Source: HRBIN15 sp039630445
Lineage (GTDB): Bacteria > Armatimonadota > Fimbriimonadia > Fimbriimonadales > GBS-DC
Assembly: GCA_039630445.1 (NCBI GenBank)
Contig: JBCNVA010000129.1
Span: 1-16,193 of the forward strand
DNA length: 16,193 nt
Direction: 5' to 3'
Positions 13,168 through 16,193 of this stretch are shown one piece after another. The notes beneath the pieces were generated by a model. The model was not told the origin of the DNA. It ran no database searches and saw only the letters and a list, made by a program, of their open reading frames with translations. How positions within the stretch are numbered: the first letter of the stretch is position 1; each line of letters begins with the position of its first letter. The translations under genes and the position numbers were made by a program.

Positions 13168-14409
13168 ATGGCACGCAGGATGATCGCTTGTCTGTGGCTA
13201 TTAGGGCTGCTCATCGGTTGGGTAGCGAGCCAGCCTGCTGCGAAAACATCGCCCTATCAGCCCCTGCTCAACCACGAGCGGATGACCGAACTGTTCCTCC
13301 AGCTGGTGCAGATCGAAAGTGGCTCGGAGAATGAGGCGGAAATCTGCCAGTTTGTCGCCGAGAAGTTGCGCCAGCTGGGCGCCGATACCGTGCAGATCGA
13401 CGACGCCAGCAAGCAGATAGGGGGCACAGGGGGCAATGTGTTTGCGCGGTTTAAGGGAACCGTCGATGCCCCGCCGCTGCTGCTGAACGCCCATCTGGAC
13501 ACTGTGTCGCCCACGAAGGGGATCCAAGTCGTGCGCACTCCAAATGAAATCAAAACCGATGGGCGTACTATTCTGGGCGCGGACAACAAGGCAGGCGTCG
13601 CCATCATTCTGGAGGTGCTACAGACCCTGCGGGAACGCAAGCTGCCCCACCCGCCGCTGGAAGTAGTGTTCTCCATCCGAGAGGAGAAGGGCTTGCTGGG
13701 CGCTAAGGTGTTCGATGCCCGCCTGCTCAAGGCGCGCTACGGGCTGGTGGTGGACGGGCGGGAGACGCCTACGGAGATTTTCATCCAGTCGCCCACGCAC
13801 TGGAAGTTTGAGGTGGTCTTCTATGGGCGCGCGGCGCACGCGGGCGCAGAACCCGAAAAGGGGCGCAACGCCATCCAGATGGCTGCCAAAGCCATCGCCC
13901 AGATGGAGTGGGGACGCCTCGATGAGGAGACCACTGCCAACATCGGCACTATTGAGGGCGGACAGGCGATGAACATCGTGCCCGACAAGGTGAAGCTGGT
14001 GGGCGAGTTCCGCAGTTTCAATCCCGAGCGAGTGCAATCGCTGGCGAACCGCTGGCACCAACTGTGCGAGCGTGTTGCCAAGGAGCATGAGGGCAGAGCC
14101 GAAGTGACCTTCAGCAAAACCTTCGACGCGGTGCGCGTGCCGCCCGACGCACCGATTGCCAAAGTGGCAGTTGCTGCGCTGAAGGAGCTGGGGCTTGAGG
14201 CACGGCTCACCCGCACAGGGGGTGGCTCCGACGCGAACGCCTTCAGCACGCATGGCATACAGTGCCTCGTGTTCCCCACGGGGGCAGATGCTATTCATAG
14301 CCCACAGGAACGGCTCATCCTGCCCAACTTCTACACCTGCGGTGAAGCCGTGCTGCGTATCGTCCTCCTCTGGGCAAAGCAACCGCCAAGCCTCGATAAA
14401 GCTTCCTGA
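13168..14409 (+). CDS. Exported PepT-like M20 family zinc peptidase
   Basis: This is an M20 di-zinc exopeptidase closest to the PepT/PepT2-like branch, which usually hydrolyses small peptides. The metal ligands are recognisable: NAHLDTVSP (H109, D111), LGADNKAGVA (D139), SIREEKGLLGA (E172 catalytic, E173), VVDG (D196) and a late AIHSPQE (H377). The dimerisation domain starts near 213 and carries RAAHAG (H224). Unusually for this branch, residues 1-21 form a signal peptide or anchor (ARRMIACLWLLGLLIGWVAS), so the enzyme probably works outside the cytoplasm. The start is set by AGAGGTGG (13156-13163) 4 nt before the ATG. An upstream ATG at 13132 would overlap mqnC and add 12 residues that spoil the signal peptide. 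Confidence 0.9.
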   Translation: MARRMIACLWLLGLLIGWVASQPAAKTSPYQPLLNHERMTELFLQLVQIESGSENEAEICQFVAEKLRQLGADTVQIDDASKQIGGTGGNVFARFKGTVDAPPLLLNAHLDTVSPTKGIQVVRTPNEIKTDGRTILGADNKAGVAIILEVLQTLRERKLPHPPLEVVFSIREEKGLLGAKVFDARLLKARYGLVVDGRETPTEIFIQSPTHWKFEVVFYGRAAHAGAEPEKGRNAIQMAAKAIAQMEWGRLDEETTANIGTIEGGQAMNIVPDKVKLVGEFRSFNPERVQSLANRWHQLCERVAKEHEGRAEVTFSKTFDAVRVPPDAPIAKVAVAALKELGLEARLTRTGGGSDANAFSTHGIQCLVFPTGADAIHSPQERLILPNFYTCGEAVLRIVLLWAKQPPSLDKAS

Positions 14410-14414
14410 ACAGG

Positions 14415-14420
14415 TATAAT
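14415..14420 (+). promoter_or_regulatory. -10 box of thrS
   Basis: TATAAT begins 5 nt after the M20 peptidase stop codon and ends 24 nt before the thrS ATG at 14445. Transcription would begin near 14427. That leaves a leader of about 18 nt, just enough for the ribosome-binding site GAGGTGG (14430-14436) and far too short for a T-box or other leader control. No clear -35 box. Confidence 0.65.
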
Positions 14421-14444
14421 TCCCCTATCGAGGTGGCAAGCGGC

Positions 14445-16190
14445 ATGAAGTACGACTATCCCGACAGTCCGCTCTACCGGTTGCGGCATTCGGCGGCGCA
14501 TCTGATGGCGCAGGCGGTGTTGGAACTCTATCCTGGCACCAAGCTGGGCATCGGACCGCCTATTGAGAACGGCTTCTACTATGACTTTGACTTACCGCAA
14601 CCCATCGGCGAAGAGGACCTGCCCAAAATTGAGGCGAAGATGCGCGAAATCGCTGCGCGGAACCTCGACATCGTGCGCATCGAAACCTCGCGCGAGGAAG
14701 CCCGCCGAATCATTGAGCAAATAGGACAGGTTCCCTACAAACTGGAGCTGCTCGAAGCTATCCCTGAGGGGGAAACGATTAGCTTCTACCGTCAGGACGA
14801 TTTTATTGACCTCTGCCGCGGTCCGCATGTGCAGAACACAAGCGAAATCAAGCATTTCAAGCTGCTCTCTATCGCGGGCGCGTACTGGCGCGGGGATGAG
14901 CGCAATAAGATGCTCACCCGCATCTATGGCACGGCGTTTTTCACCCAGGAGGAGCTGGAGGACTATCTCCGCCGCCTGGAGGAAGCCAAAAAGCGTGACC
15001 ACCGCAAATTGGGGCGCGAGCTGGGGCTGTTCATGATTGCGCCCGAGGTCGGTCCAGGACTACCCATGCTGCTGCCTAAGGGAGCGACCATTCGGCGCAT
15101 TCTGGAGGAGTTCATCCTGGAGGAGGAACTCAAGGCGGGCTATCTGCATGTGCGCACGCCCGAAATCGCAAACTTAAACCTCTATCGCCTCAGCGGGCAT
15201 TACCCGTACTACAAAGATTCGATGTACCCGCCGATGGTGTTTGAGGACGGCGAGGAGCTGATCCTGCGCCCGATGAACTGCCCGCATCACTTTCTGATTT
15301 ACAAGTCGGAGCCGCGCTCCTATCGCGACTTGCCGCTGCGCATCGCGGAACTTGGCACGGTCTACCGCTACGAAAAGAGCGGCGAGCTGTCGGGGCTGAT
15401 TCGTGTGCGCTGCTTTACGATCAACGACGCGCATGTGTTCCTGCGCCCCGAGCAGATCAAAGCCGAAGTGCAGCACAACATCGAGCTGATCCAGACGGTC
15501 TACAAGCGGCTCAACCTGACCGACTTCTGGTATCGCCTCTCGCTGCGCGATCCCGAGAACAAGGAGAAGTACATCGATGACGATCAGATGTGGGAGACCG
15601 CTGAGACGGCGCTGCGGGACGCGCTGGACGAGTTAGGCGTGGAATATGTGGCGGTTCGGGGTGAGGCAGCCTTCTATGGACCCAAGCTCGATGTGGAGGT
15701 GCGCGACTGTCTGGGGCGCGAGTGGACGATTTCCACCGTGCAGCTCGACTTCCTGATGGCGCACCGCTTCGATCTGGAGTACATCGGAGAGGATGGCAAG
15801 CCGCACCGCCCCGTAATTATCCACCGCGCGCCGATCGGCTCCTTTGAGCGGATGATGGGCTTCTTGATCGAGCACTATGCAGGGGCGTTTCCGCTGTGGC
15901 TTGCCCCCGTACAGCTGGCGATCCTGCCAATTGCCGACCGCCATCTGGAGTACGCGCGGCAGGTGTATGAACAGCTGCGCGAGGCGGGCTACCGTGTGGA
16001 GCTGGATGCACGGCGCGAGACGCTTGGCTACAAAATCCGCTACCACCAGACCCAGAAAGTGCCCTATATGCTGATTGTGGGCGACAAAGAGGCGGAGGGC
16101 AATCTGGTGGCAGTGCGCAGCCGCGAAGCGGGCGACCTCGGACAGATGACGCTGGACGCCCTCATGCAGCGACTACAGCAGGAGATGTAA
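14445..16190 (+). CDS. thrS: Threonyl-tRNA synthetase lacking the N-terminal TGS domain
   Basis: This class II synthetase charges tRNA-Thr with threonine and edits mis-charged serine. Numbering from the ATG at 14445, the editing domain begins at once, with RHSAAH (H15, H19), DLCRGPH (C124, H128) and GAYWRGDERNKMLTRIYGTA (145-164). The catalytic core has the zinc ligands C279 (MNCPHH), H330 (NDAH) and H460 (IIHRAP), motif 2 around YRYEKSGELSGLIRVRCFTI, and motif 3 GSFERMMGFLIEHYAG. The anticodon-binding domain starts near 487. The protein has 581 residues where typical bacterial ThrRS has about 640; the missing part matches the roughly 60-residue TGS domain. The upstream peptidase stop and promoter leave no room for it. 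GAGGTGG 8 nt before the ATG favours that start over the in-frame GTG at 14433, which lies inside the ribosome-binding site. Only CAC follows the stop. Confidence 0.96.
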   Translation: MKYDYPDSPLYRLRHSAAHLMAQAVLELYPGTKLGIGPPIENGFYYDFDLPQPIGEEDLPKIEAKMREIAARNLDIVRIETSREEARRIIEQIGQVPYKLELLEAIPEGETISFYRQDDFIDLCRGPHVQNTSEIKHFKLLSIAGAYWRGDERNKMLTRIYGTAFFTQEELEDYLRRLEEAKKRDHRKLGRELGLFMIAPEVGPGLPMLLPKGATIRRILEEFILEEELKAGYLHVRTPEIANLNLYRLSGHYPYYKDSMYPPMVFEDGEELILRPMNCPHHFLIYKSEPRSYRDLPLRIAELGTVYRYEKSGELSGLIRVRCFTINDAHVFLRPEQIKAEVQHNIELIQTVYKRLNLTDFWYRLSLRDPENKEKYIDDDQMWETAETALRDALDELGVEYVAVRGEAAFYGPKLDVEVRDCLGREWTISTVQLDFLMAHRFDLEYIGEDGKPHRPVIIHRAPIGSFERMMGFLIEHYAGAFPLWLAPVQLAILPIADRHLEYARQVYEQLREAGYRVELDARRETLGYKIRYHQTQKVPYMLIVGDKEAEGNLVAVRSREAGDLGQMTLDALMQRLQQEM

Positions 16191-16193
16191 CAC

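Noticed and set aside
12501..13214. 237-codon minus-strand open frame opposite mqnC
   Set aside because: It is antisense to a gene with an intact radical SAM motif and has no domain features of its own.
14410..14444. T-box or other RNA leader before thrS
   Set aside because: Only about 18 nt separate the predicted transcription start from the ATG, with no space for such a structure.

Overview
This window looks like chromosomal DNA from a GC-rich bacterium. I tentatively place it in Armatimonadota, possibly the Fimbriimonadales. The reasons are Planctomycetes/Verrucomicrobia-style secreted families (DUF1501, and PSCyt1-DUF1549-DUF1553) beside ordinary housekeeping genes, a dockerin-like C-terminal tail ending twice in a VLFNFG motif, a futalosine-pathway menaquinone gene, and several TATAAT boxes placed only 6-9 nt before start codons. 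The phylum call is inference; no rRNA or other marker settles it.

Layout. The left edge holds the 3' end of cytidylate kinase (cmk, + strand). It converges on a long minus-strand block running from 11966 down to 402. In transcription order the block contains: (1) a 1247-residue secreted glycoside-hydrolase-like protein with a lectin-like domain inserted in its predicted barrel; (2) a 244-nt gap with an 82-nt hairpin repeat; (3) a PSCyt1-DUF1549-DUF1553 protein with two CxxCH motifs; (4) a Tat-exported DUF1501 protein; (5) an arginase/agmatinase-family ureohydrolase; (6) a secreted protein with two dockerin-type calcium loops, whose start overlaps the ureohydrolase stop; (7) an apparent DNA-methyltransferase tail fragment; and (8) plsY, which carries an extra AMMECR1-like domain. 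The right part is on the + strand: mqnC, an exported PepT-like M20 peptidase, and thrS without its TGS domain. A short divergent region at 11967-12053 separates the two blocks.

How the genes may work together. The GH-like protein, the DUF1549/DUF1553 protein and the DUF1501 protein all carry export signals and resemble the envelope and polysaccharide-processing genes of planctomycete-like bacteria. The DUF1549 and DUF1501 genes share a promoter signature (an identical 12-mer holding CAGGAA, then exactly 17 nt, then a TATAAT-like box), so they are probably co-regulated although each has its own promoter. The plus-strand genes are housekeeping: menaquinone synthesis, peptide turnover and threonyl-tRNA charging.

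The points most worth a second look are the shared DUF1549/DUF1501 promoter, the PlsY-AMMECR1 fusion, the lectin domain splitting the GH-like barrel, the methyltransferase remnant lying on the plsY promoter, the TGS-less ThrRS, and the near-leaderless promoters. I saw no CRISPR array, tRNA, rRNA, insertion sequence or complete mobile element.
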